This document shows positions 44,889-57,417 of a DNA stretch of 64,000 nt, in pieces (within the stretch, counting starts at the first letter, position 1; every line of letters starts with the position of its first letter). The position numbers were made by a program, and so were the translations under genes. This DNA comes from Euphorbia lathyris. Taxonomy: Eukaryota; Streptophyta; Magnoliopsida; Malpighiales; Euphorbiaceae. The stretch spans positions 31,374,531 through 31,438,530 of the forward strand of contig NC_088910.1 of the NCBI RefSeq assembly GCF_963576675.1, given 5' to 3'. Under the pieces are notes generated by a model, which saw nothing but the letters and a program-made list of their open reading frames with translations, made no database searches and was not told the origin of the DNA.

Positions 44889-44902
44889 AACCTCCCCGCA
44901 CT
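44889..44902 (-). other. Polypurine tract of G
   Basis: On the minus strand AAGTGCGGGGAGGTT directly precedes the 3' LTR, after ACTTGGGGACAAGTAAAG. Confidence 0.8.
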
Positions 44903-46431
44903 TAAAACTTTACTTGTCCCCAAGTAAACTAAAATACTAAACCCGCAATCACAAGCAAGCTAGGAAATCTCCTGGTTTTACTAGGTGCTTTGACACAATT
45001 TCGAGCATCTGTAGTTGCATGCATTCGGAAGTACAAAGTAGAGACACGATATCCAAAAGCCTCATTTCAATTATCATAGGTCATACATTTAAGAAAAGGA
45101 TACATGTTTAATTAAACGAGCTTAAGGCGATAGCTAAGTAAAACACCTCACCATAGGTAGTTTACTCGATTCACATAATTTTAGTGGCTAAAGTGCTTAC
45201 TCCCGGCTTATGTTCTTGCTTAGGATTACGTTGACTTTGCATGTTCATTCGAGTTCCTCTACTATGCTATATGACTCCGATGATATCAAAAACAGCCTCG
45301 AATTGGGGTTGAAATGTTGTTAGAGGGTTAAAGGTACAAAAGGTTAGGAGTTCTAGCGCTAGAAAAACAAAGTTCAAAATGGCTTTAGCAAATTGTGAAG
45401 TGATTGAGCTTTTTATTCATATATTTTTCTGAGACGTTTTAATTTTAAGAACTGGGAGATAGAGTTCTCCCTCTTTTGTTCGCCTCTTTTATTTTCCTTT
45501 TCTATTTTTCTTTTTCTTTTGGGTAGTAATGCTCATTCACTTCTTAGCCTTTTGGTTGCTACTATGATGCCATAAACAAAGATAAAGCGCTAGAAGAAAA
45601 CAAAGGCTCAATGTGAGCTTTGCAAAAACTCGGGTTAAGTAACAAACCAAGTAATGGTTTGCAAAAATTGAGTTAGAACGAAAGAAAAACTACAAGCTAC
45701 AAAATACAGGCTCAAAGGGGCTTCCTAGAGTAGATGAAAAAGAAAGGAATAGGGTAAAGAAAAGGTTAGTTCTAATGAGTCTGATTCATCGTTTATCATC
45801 TCAAATCATTGCATGTAGGTTCAATTTAGTATTAGGTGCAAAATCTGTAATCTTTTCACAAGTCAAAGCATTCACACAAAAATGTCAAGAAAAAGAGCTT
45901 TTTGATGTTCGCTCTTGGGCTCAAATTCAACTCACAGTTCTTGGGTTTCAAATTTGTGCTTACTAGTTCTCCCCAAACTCAAGTTTAATATCACATGCCT
46001 TCAATTCTTAAGTTATCTACCTAAGTAATGATTTTAGCATTTCTTCAAAAGTAGGGTCTAAATGCAAACTTTAGCTCATGTTTTTACAGATACAGAGATT
46101 GTGACCTACACCTAAACTAGTTGTCATGCAATCTTAGATTCGGTTCTCAGCCCTTAAAAACAAATAACGAAGTTTAGATTCGAAGCAGGTTCACGATTTT
46201 AGGTCCTAAACATGCAAAAACATAAATAAAGCATAAATAAAACCCGAAAACGTTAAACTAAACTAGACACGACGCAACAAAAATTTAAAAATTATACAAA
46301 TTTTTGTAAGTTTGTCTACCCCTCCTCCTCACACTTAAATTATGCAATATGTTCCAACATTGCATCTAAAACCATAAAATATATGTGCAAAAAGTTAGGG
46401 TGTAAAAACACAACTTACTGATGGGCCCTCC
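44903..46431 (-). other. Noncoding 3' interior of G
   Basis: No ORF of the downstream Athila type is present. The shared block AAGCCCCTTTGAGCCTGTA lies near 45709-45727 (minus). I see nothing else recognisable. Confidence 0.6.
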
Positions 46432-47763
46432 TATTGAAACACCTTTCCACATAATTTTGATTTGACAAAATTGTTTAAGTATAATATTCTAAACACACTA
46501 AGTTTAAATGCTTTGATTTATTCTACTAATGTGTTTGTTCAATATTGAGTTAAATTGTTTATAAGACACAAGGATTAAATGGCCTAAGCCCAATACGGAA
46601 GTCAAAGCCCAAGTCAAACAGGTTAAGGCAACTCAGCCCGCGTATGTCAAAACGTCGTCGTTATGTACAAAACGCAGCTCAGCGGAAGAAGGATCTAGAA
46701 GACTTTCGATGAGTAACTTCGGAACGAAGCTGCTGAGTTGATTCGACAAAGAGTACAAGACAGCAGCTGGCTAGGAACAACTTCCAGACAAAGTGTTACT
46801 ACTTTGGGTAAAGTTCAAAAGACACAGAATGCTGTCTAGTTGACCTTACCATAAAAGGAGAGACATTCTGCCAAGCTGACCAAAAGCTGACCGAGGACAG
46901 AAGATACTCAAATCTGATTGGCCGAGAGCTCTGAGCAAGATAGGATGACAACGACAGAAAGCCGTTTCCCTCCAACGGTTATTTCGAAATTCGAAATGAC
47001 TGATGTCCAGACGTCTCTATAAATAGTGCCATCAGAAGCTTCATTCTATACAGAACTTGATCAAGCCATTACGCTGACCAAATCTCTACGCAAAGTTCTG
47101 CAAAGAAAAAGCAAAGCAACCTTACACTAAATTTCATATCTTTTGTGTAAAAGTCTAGAGTGATTATTCAATCATCTAAGGTGTCTTAGCAATCATTGTT
47201 TAGGACAAACATTTATCATTTCTAAAGATTAGAAAGGAGAAGCTGAGTACTCGGTTATAGTACTCAGCGAGTGATTAGGATTGAGTAGAGGTATAGAGGA
47301 AGGTACTCTTGTTATACTCAGTTGCTAAGATTCTAAAAGGTTTGAGGCTCTATCTTTAAAGAGCTCAGTAGAGGATTCGAAAGCTCGGAACGTGTTCCGG
47401 GGACAGGACGTAGGCTTAGAGGCCGAACCTGGATAAATCTGCTGAGTAACATCTTTCTAACCTTAAACTCCTTAGTATATTAATTGCTTGCTTAAAACAA
47501 AACTGACCAAGTAAAGAGGTCACGCTGAGTTGTTCATACTGAGTATCTGAGTTCAGGAATAGACTCTTAATGCTATCTCCTGACTCAACGAAAGAAGCTG
47601 ACTTAGTCACCAGTTGACTAAGCTAGTGTCTTAATTCACTCAACGCGCTGTCCAAATCTTTTCAAAGAAAAAGAATTCAGACTTAACGTCGAAAAAAGTT
47701 TAAATAGTTCCTAACCCCCCCCCCCCCTTGGAACTATACTTGTAACGTTATAAGGGACCAACA
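46432..47763 (+). repeat. 5' LTR of H (1332 bp)
   Basis: It holds a 17-bp palindrome ATTTCGAA-A-TTCGAAAT (46981-46997), a TATA box CTATAAATAG (47017-47026) and, in the transcribed part, a hairpin GCTGAGTACT...AGTACTCAGC (47242-47268). A C-tract near 47714-47727 is longer than its counterpart in the 3' LTR. Confidence 0.92.
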
Positions 47764-47765
47764 AG

Positions 47766-47777
47766 TGGTATCAGAGC
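47766..47777 (+). other. Primer-binding site of H (initiator Met tRNA)
   Basis: TGGTATCAGAGC lies two bases after the LTR. Confidence 0.9.
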
Positions 47778-47826
47778 TTAACAAGCTCACTGAGAAAGGT
47801 TTAACAACCTAGAGCTGATCCCCACC

Positions 47827-49487
47827 ATGTCTGAAAACAGCACTCGATTTCTCCCAGGAAACCTTACAACTCAGATTTCATTCAGGCTACAAATATGAGT
47901 GTCTGTCTATCTATAGTCCAAGGCCCATTTGTACCTGTCGAAGTTGTGGCTGGCCAAACAGTTGTAAAAGCTGAGGCCAAATGGACAGAGGATGATCTCA
48001 AGAAGCTTCAAAATCATGATTCGACTATTAATATCCTTCACTGTGCGCTCGATGCTGCAGAATATAACAAAATTTCAGGTTGTGAGTCGGCGCAAGAGAT
48101 CTGGAAGAAGCTGGAAGTCACCTATGAGGGAACCAACAAAGTAAAGGAGTCCAAGGTGAACCGGCAGATGAGACTGTACGAGCTGTTCGAGATGAACAAT
48201 GATGAAGGCATTTCAGACATGAATGCAAGATTTACAAACATCATAAATGAGCTCAATAGACTTGGGAAAATCTTCACTGAGGAAGAACAAGTCAAGAAGA
48301 TTCTCAGAAGTCTTCCTAAAGACTGGCAAGCAAAGAAGACTGCTGTCGATGAAGCTCAAAACTTATCCACCTATAAGTATGATGAACTCATCGGCTCACT
48401 GCTGACCCAAGAGTTATCTATGAAGAACTTCGCGGTGAAGGAAAAGTCTGAGGACAAAAAGCAAAAGTCTCTTGTCATGAAAGCTGACTCCACTGACGGG
48501 AGCTCAGCAGACGATGAGGAGATGGCCATGTTCACAAGAAAGATGAAAAGGCTGTTCAGATAGAATGACAGATATTCTAAGAAGTCTTACAAGAAGTTTG
48601 ATAAGTATAATGCTGAGTCCAGCGACAGCAAATACAAGAAAGACAGCTCAAAGCCCATAACATGCTTTGAATGTCATCAAACTGGCCATATCAAATCCAG
48701 CTGTCCCAAGCTGAGGAAAGATAGAAAGAGCGGTAAGAAGGCAATGGTGGCTACATGGAGCGACACTGATGAGTCTTCATCAACAGACGCTGAGGCCACT
48801 GAGTCAGCAAAGATTTGTTTTATGGCTGACGAGAATGCTGAGCCGTGCATTTCTGAGCATACTGACCACTCCATTGCATCCGACGATGAGGAGCAAACAA
48901 ATAAGGTAATCTCACTACCCCTGCTCAGAAATGAAATGATTAATGCCCTGAGTGACCTCTACGCACTTGTCAAAAAGTGTAATAAAAAGATTAGAGCACT
49001 CAGCAGGCGCTGTGATAAGGTTGAGGAGGTCAAACTGAGTGACCTTCGATACCTTCTCCAAGACAACTCAACTTTGCATAGTAATATGGACATTATGCAT
49101 AAGTTTATCTCGGAGGTCCAATCAGATTCCAAGAAACTGAGAAAGGACGTCACAACTATTCAGAACCAACTAAAGGTTCCAAACAAAAGAAATATTCCTC
49201 TGAACACTGTGTACCCAGGTACTAGTCAGCAGAGAAGTAATCCTCAGTGGAATGTCCAATGTGACTTCTGTGGGAAGAGAGGACACACCACAAAGGTGTG
49301 CTGGCAGGCTCAGCACTCGGGTGCTGACAAGTCAGTGAAAAATCCTAAACAGAAGGTCAGCTGTGACTTCTGTGGAAAGAATGGCCATACTGTCCATGTA
49401 TGCCGCCATAAGATAAAATATGATGCTTTACCTGTTGAACCTAACAAGCAAGGACCCAAAAAGAATTGGGTACCTAAAGGAAACTGA
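47827..49487 (+). pseudogene. Element H gag
   Basis: A possible start ATG at 47827 is followed in frame by an early TGA near 47896. The main frame from 47895 encodes a UBN2-type gag domain (QEIWKKLEVTYEGTNKVKESK, LRSLPKDW), then an acidic segment and MKRLFR. After an amber stop at 48561-48563 the same frame continues with a zinc knuckle CFECHQTGHIKSSC, an acidic and helical stretch, and two further knuckles (CDFCGKRGHTTKVC and CDFCGKNGHTVHVC, near 49259-49410). It ends at 49485-49487. Long gags with acidic segments and multiple knuckles are typical of Sireviruses. It would form the particle and bind RNA. Confidence 0.87.
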
Positions 49488-49492
49488 TTACA

Positions 49493-52254
49493 TTGCAGGT
49501 AAGCTTGAGGTGTGCTGAGAAGTCAAAGATGTGGTATATTGACAGCGTATGCTCGAGGCATATGACTGGTGATGAAACTCAATTCATCGCATTTGAGCGT
49601 AAACGAGGAGGAAGCGTAAGTTTCGGAGACAACAAAAAGGGTAAAATAGTAGGGTCAGGAACCATCGGAGGTAATCCTACTATTGAGTCAGTCTCCCTAG
49701 TCAGCGGACTCAAATATAACTTACTCAGCGTGGCTCAGCTATGTGACAATGGGAGAAAAGTTATATTTGATGCTACTGGATGTAAAATATATGAGGGTAA
49801 AACAAATGAGTTAATCTTAACTGCCCATCGCATTGATAATGTCTTTATGCTAGACTTAGAGAAAAAGTTTTCAAAAACTGTATGCTTAGTTTCAAAGGAA
49901 GAAAATTCCTGGCTATGGCACAGGAGACTTGGGCATGTCAGCATGGACCTCCTGGCCAAATTAGCAAGACAGCAATTGGTTGAGGGATTGCCTGAGCTTA
50001 AGTTTGAAAAAGATAAATTATGCCACGCTTGCCAAGCTGGAAAACAAACCAAACAATCTTTTCATAGCAAAAATATTGTCTCAACTAAGCGTCCGTTAGA
50101 ATTACTACACTTGGATCTCTTCGGTCCAGTCCAGCCGCTGAGTCTGGGTGGAAGAAGATTTTCCTTGGTCATTGTAGATGACTTCTCTCGGTACACTTGG
50201 GTCATCTTGCTGAGTAGCAAGGATGAGACCTTTGAGACATTTTCAAACTTGGTTAGAAAACTTGAAAATGACAAAGACCTAAAATTGGCTCACATCCGAA
50301 GTGATAATGGTGGAGAATTCAAAAACCAAAAGTTTGTTGAATTCTGTGAAGCCAGCGGCATTGACCATAATTTCTCTGCTCCTAGAACACCTCAACAAAA
50401 TGGGGTTGTAGAAAGGAAGAACAGAACTTTGGTTGAAATATCCAAGACAATGCTGGATGAGCATATGCTTCCAAAGTATTTTTAGTGAGAGGCTGTTAAC
50501 ACAGCGTGCTATATTCTTAATAGGGCTCTTGTTAGAACTATACTAAAGAAAACCCCCTATGAGCTTTGGAAAGGATGAAAGCCCAATATTGGATACTTTC
50601 GTGCCTTTGGCTGTAAATGTTTTATTTTGAATACCAAAGATAGCTTAGCTAAGTTTGATTCCAAAGCTGATGAAGCTATCTTTTTAGGCTACTCAACAAA
50701 CAGCAAAGCATACAGAGTTTTCAATAAACGAACTCAAACTTTAGAAGAGTCAATACATGTAGAGTTCGATGAAACTGACCCTGCAGGTAGATACCAGCCG
50801 CTGACCGAGGATGATCCACACTCAGTAACCACTGACCCAGAACCAGCTGCTGAGTCATTCACTAAAAGGCTGACCAAGAGTAAGAGTGAACCTAAGATTG
50901 TTTTCACTGACCTATCTACTCCTGCAGAGATTGTTGAAACACAGACAGCACAAGACATCAATCTACCTAAGGAGATAAGGATTCCAAGAGGACACTCAGA
51001 GAGTGCAATCCTTGATTCTGCTGGGAATACCGTGATGACAAGGAATCAACTCAGAAGGTACCTCAGCAACGTTGCGTTCGTCTCAGTTCAGGAACCAAAG
51101 AACTTCGCTGAGGCTGAGCCAGATGAATTCTGGATGAGCACAATGCAAGAGGAACTTGATCAGTTCCGAAGAAATGATGTATGGGAGTTAGTGCCACATC
51201 CAAGGACTCAGAAGACCATTGGAACAAGATGGGTCTTCCGTAACAAACTGGATGAGCAAGGGAATGTAGTCAGGAACAAGGCAAAGATACCCTGCTGGCT
51301 CAAATTTATGTTGATGATATTATATTTGGTGCAACTAACGAATCAATGTGCAAGGAATTTAGCAAGCAAATGCAAACTGAGTTTGAGATGTCAATGATGG
51401 GAGAACTCAACTTCTTCCTTGGACTTCAAATTAAATAAGGCAAAAATGGCATCTTCATCAGCCAAGCTAAATATGCCAAGGAGATATTGAAGAAGTATGA
51501 TCTTGAAAATTGTAAGCCAATATCCACTCCTATGGGCACTGACACTGTCCTATGCACTGACGAGAATGGTAAGTCAGTAGACAGCAAATTGTATCGAGGT
51601 ATGATAGGCTCTCTACTTTACTTAACAGCAAGTAGACCGGACATTCAGTTCTCAGTATGCTACTGTGCTAGATATCAATCTAACCCTAAGGAATCTCATT
51701 ACATTGCTGTAAAAAGAATCCTTAGATACTTGCAAAGGTCAGTGAACGCAGGTTTATGGTATCCCAACACTCATGATTTCACACTCGTTGGATACACTGA
51801 CGCTGACTATAGACGGGACAAGCTTGAATGAAAAAGCACCTCTAGAGGATGTCACTTCTTAGGGAGCTGTCTTGTATCCTGGTTCAGCAAGAAGCAAGCG
51901 TCAGTAGCCTTGTCTACCACTGAAGCTGAGTACATTGCTGCTGGCCACTGTGTTGTCCCAGTCCTATGGATTAAGCAACAACTGGAAGACTATGGTGTTC
52001 AAACAAAGACAATTGAAGTCAGATGTGACAAGAAAAGTGCAATTGATCTGTCAAAGAACCCAATCCAGCACAGCAGAATGAAGCATGTCAGCATTCGACA
52101 TCACTTCATAAGAGATCATGTACTCAAGGGTGAGATAAAGCTGACCTTTGTCCCAACGGATGAACAGCTTGCCAATATCTTCACAAAGCCATTGGCTCGT
52201 GAGCAGTTCAGTATACTGAGAGAAGCCATTGGTATGTTTAATCCTCTTCAGTAA
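49493..52254 (+). pseudogene. Element H protease, integrase, reverse transcriptase, RNase H
   Basis: The frame shifts from gag. The protease site reads DSVCSRHMTG, with Val in place of the catalytic-loop Gly. Integrase has the HHCC region (HRRLGH...CHACQ) and DDE residues (LHLDLFGP, IRSDNGGEF, NGVVERKN), ending at a stop near 50483. After more shifts comes the reverse transcriptase start (TRWVFRNKLDEQG). At about 51286 roughly 0.4 kb of the palm is missing, and the next element is the catalytic YVDD (51307-51318) in another frame. RNase H (TDADY, STTEAEYIAAG, SRMKHVSIRHHFIRD) runs to 52254 with one further break near 51829. It could not replicate by itself. Confidence 0.9.
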
Positions 52255-52736
52255 ATTCATGTTCTAAATATATACTTATGCTGAGTGAATTACTATGCTG
52301 AATGATTTATGCAAATGCATGCTGAGTGATTGTTATGTTGAGTACTTAACACCAAATAAATAAATATCAACACTGAGTGAATGTGCACACCGAGTAATTA
52401 TCTCAAACTGAGAAATCATCGGTTTATAAAAGCTGACCACTCAGAATATGAAACGCTTAGTATTCTAAATGCTGAGTAAATTGAAGCCGTTGCACTTAAT
52501 GCTAAAGCACGCGAATAGCCACCTAGGATGACGTATACGCCGAATGTGTCATAAATGCCAGGATCTTTGTCGGTTGACAATCCCGAGGCAAAACTGACAC
52601 ATGGATTCGATAAGATCCACACTTCACCTCTATAAATAATGGGTAAATCCCCATTTTTTATTTTTACGCTTACCGAATTCTTCTGGCTAAGAATTTCATT
52701 CTCTCTCTAAGACTTCCAGACCTTCTTCTCCGAACA
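52255..52736 (+). other. Spacer of H rich in CTGAGT repeats
   Basis: Noncoding, with many dispersed copies of CTGAGT and close variants between 52279 and 52484. A TATA-like CTATAAATAATGG lies at 52631-52643, about 100 bp before the next ORF, and could serve a separate transcript. That role is inference. Confidence 0.5.
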
Positions 52737-55619
52737 ATGACTAAGGTTTCTGTTAACCTTTCCGGTGCTGGTCACTCTAAACCCAGCTCTGATGAACCAT
52801 CTAGAAATCCTCCTACGCCCAGCAAAGGCAAAGCTGGCCAAGCCTCCTCTGCTAAAGCCAAGCCTGCAAAAGTCAGGACCTATTCAAAGGTCTTCGAAAA
52901 CGTCTGAGAATGGAAGGTTGAGCCCTTAAGATGGGTATCTGAGGCATTCGTACAAACTGAGCAACCCTTCTGTGAATGGATTTCACAAAACGGCTGGACG
53001 GAGCTGTTCTCCATCAGGGATCACACCTATCCTGACCTAGTTAGGGAGTTCTACCACAACCTTCGTGTTGCTGACGATAACCAGGACCATCTAGTAATGG
53101 TGGTTAAAGAGAAAACCATCTTCATAAACCCTACCTACCTCGGAAATCTGCTCACGCTAAAAACTAAGGGAGCGAAGCTAAGAAGATCTGAAGATCAGGA
53201 TGGCACTGGGTATACTGTTAACTTCTGTAAACCAGCTGGCCACTCTGGAGAAATCTCCAGCACCTTGATGGGTCAGCACCAGAAAATGGCTCACTATCTG
53301 CTGACCTACTTCATTTATCCGAAGATCAACTGCACTACCTCAGCAACGAACTTCGAGCAATGCTTTATATGACATATGCTGATATACAAGCCGATCAACA
53401 TGCCGGTATTCTTAATTGTTGGCTTCCAAAGGAGCACTGGAACTCTCAGGCTTGGATCGCTCATCACCAGGATCCTTCTTGACCACCAAATCGATCTTGC
53501 TGACGAGGAAAAGATTTAGGGCTCTGAAATCACTGCTGCCTCCCTCGTTGCCCTAAAATTCAACCAACCGATCAAGAAGGGGAAGTTTGCTGCTGTCCAG
53601 CCTGCTGAGGGAACCCAGCCTGCTGAAGGGACTACTGTCCAAAAAGGGAAAAGGACTAAGGCTCCAGCTGCCTGAAAGAGGAAAGCTGATGGAACTCCTT
53701 CCAAAAAAGCTGAGCCTCAGGCCAAGAAATCTAAGTCAGTTACTGTACAAGGTCAGGAAAGACCTAAGTCAGCTGAGAAGAGAAGCAGGCAAGTTGAGCC
53801 TGAAATAGAGGAAAGAACAGATGCTGATGAGCAACCCCAAAAGAAGCAAAGATCGTCAACACTGACCCCTATCGATGCTGTTCCCACTGACTTCCACAAT
53901 CCAAGTGATTCTCACTTCAACTTAAGTCAAGGAACTGATGCTGAGCATCAAGAGAGTGATATCCAACTGGATGATCAGTTCATCGCTCAAGTGGAAGAAG
54001 AGTTAGATGAAGAAGAATATGATGAGGACCAAGAAGATGAGCACAATAATGATGTTGACTCCGAGGAGACAGCAAGTGAGGTTGAAGCTGAGCCGAGTAA
54101 TACTGAGTTGGCTGCTGGAAATGAACAAGAACTTGACCAACACAATGTTGATCATGAACCAGAACAAGCTGACCAGCTTAATGCTGGTCAAGAAGAAACT
54201 TCTCCTTCTCACTCAGGAGAACATATCCAAGCTGACTATCCTCCTCCTCGCAGAAGAAAATTAGTTAAGGCAAGTCAGAAGTCAGTCATTGACCTTCTTG
54301 TTCCACCAACTGTCCCTGACTTTGTCATTCAAAAGCCGACCAAGGATCCTTCTGCACTTAAACTTAAATTCTTCAGAAAACAAGCATCCTCTACTCCACC
54401 GGCTTCTCTTGAAAAGCAAGCCTCTGTTTCTTCACCAAAGGAACACTCCAACTTGAATGCTTCCTCTAACTCTACAAGTCAAGTGGAGTCAATTCCTGTT
54501 GATGCTGTCACTCCAAGCATCGTGCTGACCCAGAACATCTCTGCCCTAGTTAGAACTGACAGCATCCGGATTACTTCTTATCCACTCAACATCTCTGTCG
54601 ATCTTACACTTCCACACTCAACTCAAGTGCATAATAACAACTTACCTCCAGTCACTGACCATGTCCTTCCTCTGACTCCTCTTACAACCGGTCATACTGA
54701 GGAAACAAGGCAAGTTGTTGAAGGCTCTCTAAGCTACTCGAATGCCACTGAGTCTGGTAGAAGAATCATCGACTCAGTGCAAACCTTGATCAAAGACCTT
54801 CAACAAACTACTCCTCCTGCTGCTGGGTCTTCTACTGTTGAGACAACTCAGCTCTCCCAAGTAACTCTGCTTCTAAACGAAGTTAAGGGGTTCAAGGACT
54901 TGCTGAGTGTCATTATTACCCTTCAAACGCAGCAAGCTAAGCAGGATTCCATCGCCAAGCTGGCTGAGATCCAGCTGACAACTGTTCAACATCTCAACGC
55001 TCTTCAAGCTCAAGTTCAGACTTTGTCAGCTACGAACACACGTTATGCCACTTCTAATGAAGTCAAGATGCTCTTTGCTCAGCTTCACACCGAGCAAATA
55101 AAAACCAACGAGCAAATGGTCTCATATTCTCAATGCTCAGTGGAGCAAATTGGTGAGGCAGTTCGTCTGCTGAACTTAAACAAACAGGGGATGGACACCG
55201 ATGTAATGAAGCAGAATGAGATCCTGACTACTGTGCAATGAACGTTTACACATGTCCATCACAACAACGTTCAGTGCCAGCACTATGACACTGCCTTGTT
55301 AAAAACATTCCATCAAGTCGTTGCTGGTCTGTCCGAAGCACTTACCTGGATAGGTAAATCTCAAGCTTTCATCGTCAGCATGATCAGCACTGCTGAACTT
55401 AATATACCCCTCGAGGTCTCTGATAATGGAGTTGCTATCTTCGACGGAGTCAATGAAAGCGCTGATAGACTTAAAGCACTGTCCACCGAACTGACCAGAG
55501 CCGTCTTAACTGATGCCTTTAGAATTCCTCCTCCCGATGCTGACAAAACGGGGGAGAAAGAACAAGCGGCTAGAACACAGTTTGAGCGTAGTCAGCCTCA
55601 GTCTAAGAAAAAGAAATAG
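52737..55619 (+). pseudogene. Element H env-like ORF
   Basis: A single frame from ATG 52737 to 55619 (about 960 codons) carries internal stops near 52905, 53370, 53516, 53673 and 55239. The N-terminus is Ser/Lys/Pro-rich. A globular part follows (FCEWISQNGW, YPDLVREFYHNL, HYLLTYFIYPKI), then a long Lys- and Glu-rich low-complexity region. An acidic run lies near 53990-54110, and a helical, coiled-coil-like segment near 54780-55200. No clear signal peptide or membrane anchor is seen. The position after RNase H matches the extra ORF of Sireviruses, called env-like; its function is unproven. Composition is unlike gag-pol. Confidence 0.75.
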
Positions 55620-56091
55620 GCTAGATCAGTTTATGCTATGATTAAGTTATCTTGTTTCTTTTAGCCTGTTTCTTTTAGCCTATCTTTTTTCCTTGTATAC
55701 TGACTACGCATATTAATATCAATACTTGCATCTTTTTATCCAATACATGAGTTATTCAATATGATGCTGAGTATTATGTCATTATGTATCTTCAATCACA
55801 TCCAATGCTGATAACACGTTTGACATTGCCTTGTATGTTTATCAACACATTGTCTTATAAAACTCATTGAACAATAAATTACTCAGCGCTCTCTGAATGT
55901 TAAATCTTCCGCTTAAACACTGAGTAAAATAGAATATATTCCATGAGCTGACCTATATCTGAAAACTGACTAAGTCAATAGCTCAACCCTTACGGGGGAG
56001 TTTGCTAAGTAATATTAGGTCAACTATCATGGAGGAGCTCAATACTGAGTTCTTCACTGAATAGTTTTGCCAACATCAAAATGGGGGAGTT
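55620..56091 (+). other. 3' region of H with repeated polypurine tracts
   Basis: GGGGGAG occurs at 55994-56000 (ACGGGGGAGTTTG) and again at 56083-56089 (ATGGGGGAGTTTG) immediately before the LTR; a related ACGGGGGAGAAAG lies inside the ORF near 55549. Multiple polypurine tracts here are a known Sirevirus trait. Confidence 0.7.
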
Positions 56092-57417
56092 TGTTGAAAC
56101 ACCTTTCCACATAATTTTGATTTGACAAAATTGTTTAAGTATAATATTCTAAACACACTAAGTTTAAATGCTTTGATTTATTCTACTAATGTGTTTGTTC
56201 AATGTTGAGTTAAATTGTTTATAAGACATAAGGATTAAATGGCCCAAGCCCAATACGGAAGTCAAAGCCCAAGTCAAACAGGTTAAGGCAACTCGGCCCG
56301 CGTATGTCAAAACGCCGTCGTTACGTACAAAACGCAGCTCAGTGGAAGAAGGATCTAGAAGACCTTCGATGAGTAACTTCGGAACGAAGCTGCTGAGTTG
56401 ATTCGACAAAGAGTACAAGACAGCAGTTGGCTAGGAACAACTTCCAGACAAAGTGTTACTACTTTGGGTAAAGTTTAGAAGACACAGAATGCTGTCTAGT
56501 TGACCTTACCATAAAAGGAGAGACATTCTGCCAAGCTGGCCAAAAGCTGACCGAGGACAGAAGATACTCAAATCTGATTGGCCGAGAGCTCTGAGCAAGA
56601 TAGGATGACAACGACAGGAAGCCGTTTCCCCCCAACGGTTATTTCGAAATTCAAAATGGCTAATGTCCAGACGTCTCTATAAATAGTGCCATCAGAAGCT
56701 TCATTCTATACAGAACTTGATCAAGCCATTACGCTGACCAAATCTCTACACAAAGTTCTGCAAAGAAAAAGCAAAGCAACCTTACACTAACTTTCATATC
56801 TTTTGTGTAAAAGTCTAAAGTAATTATTCAATCATCTAAGGTGTCTTAGCAATCATTGTTTAGGACAAACATTTATCATTTCTAGAGATTAGAAAGGAGA
56901 AGCTGAGTACTCGGTTATAGTACTCAGCGAGTGATTAGGATTGAGTAGAGGTATAGATGAAGGTACTCTTGTTATACTCAGTTGCTAAGATTGTAAAAGG
57001 TTTGAGGCTCTACCTTTAAAGAGCTCAGTAGAGGATTCGAAAGCTCGGAACGTGTTCCGGGGACAGGACGTAGGCTTAGAGGCCAAACCTGGATAAATCT
57101 GTTGAGTAACATCTTTCTAACCTTAAACTCCTTAGTATATTAATTGCTTGCTTAAAACAAAACTAACAAAGTAAAGAGGTCATGCTGAGTTGTTCATACT
57201 GAGTATCTGAGTTCAGGAATAGACTCTTAGTGCTATCTCCTGACTCAATGAAAGAAGCTGACTTAGTCACCAGTTGACTAAGCTAGTGTCTTAATTCACT
57301 CAACGCGCTGTCCAAATCTTTTCGAAGAAAAAGAATTCAGACTTAACGTCGAAAAAAGTTTAAATAGTTCCTAACCCCCCCTTGGAACTATACTTGTAAC
57401 GTTATAAGGGACCAACA
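56092..57417 (+). repeat. 3' LTR of H (1326 bp)
   Basis: Matches the 5' LTR with scattered substitutions. It has a shorter C-tract and the palindrome before the TATA box is partly decayed (TTCAAAAT). The hairpin at 56902-56928 is conserved. Confidence 0.93.

Larger units (their letters stand above)
46432..57417 (+). mobile_element. Sirevirus-type Ty1/copia element H (10,986 bp)
   Basis: A complete element with LTRs of 1332 and 1326 bp (TGTTGAAAC...GGACCAACA, the left start mutated to TATTG), an initiator-Met primer-binding site and copia order gag, protease, integrase, reverse transcriptase, RNase H. It also has a long extra ORF after RNase H and several polypurine-like sites near the 3' end. 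The flanks CCTCC (46427-46431) and CCCCC (57418-57422) differ at one base. It is inserted into G between integrase and the noncoding 3' region. It is coding-defective. Confidence 0.93.

Noticed and set aside
52737..55619. Env-like ORF of H as an independent host gene
   Set aside because: It lies between RNase H and the polypurine tract of a complete Sirevirus and has the typical position of that clade's extra ORF.
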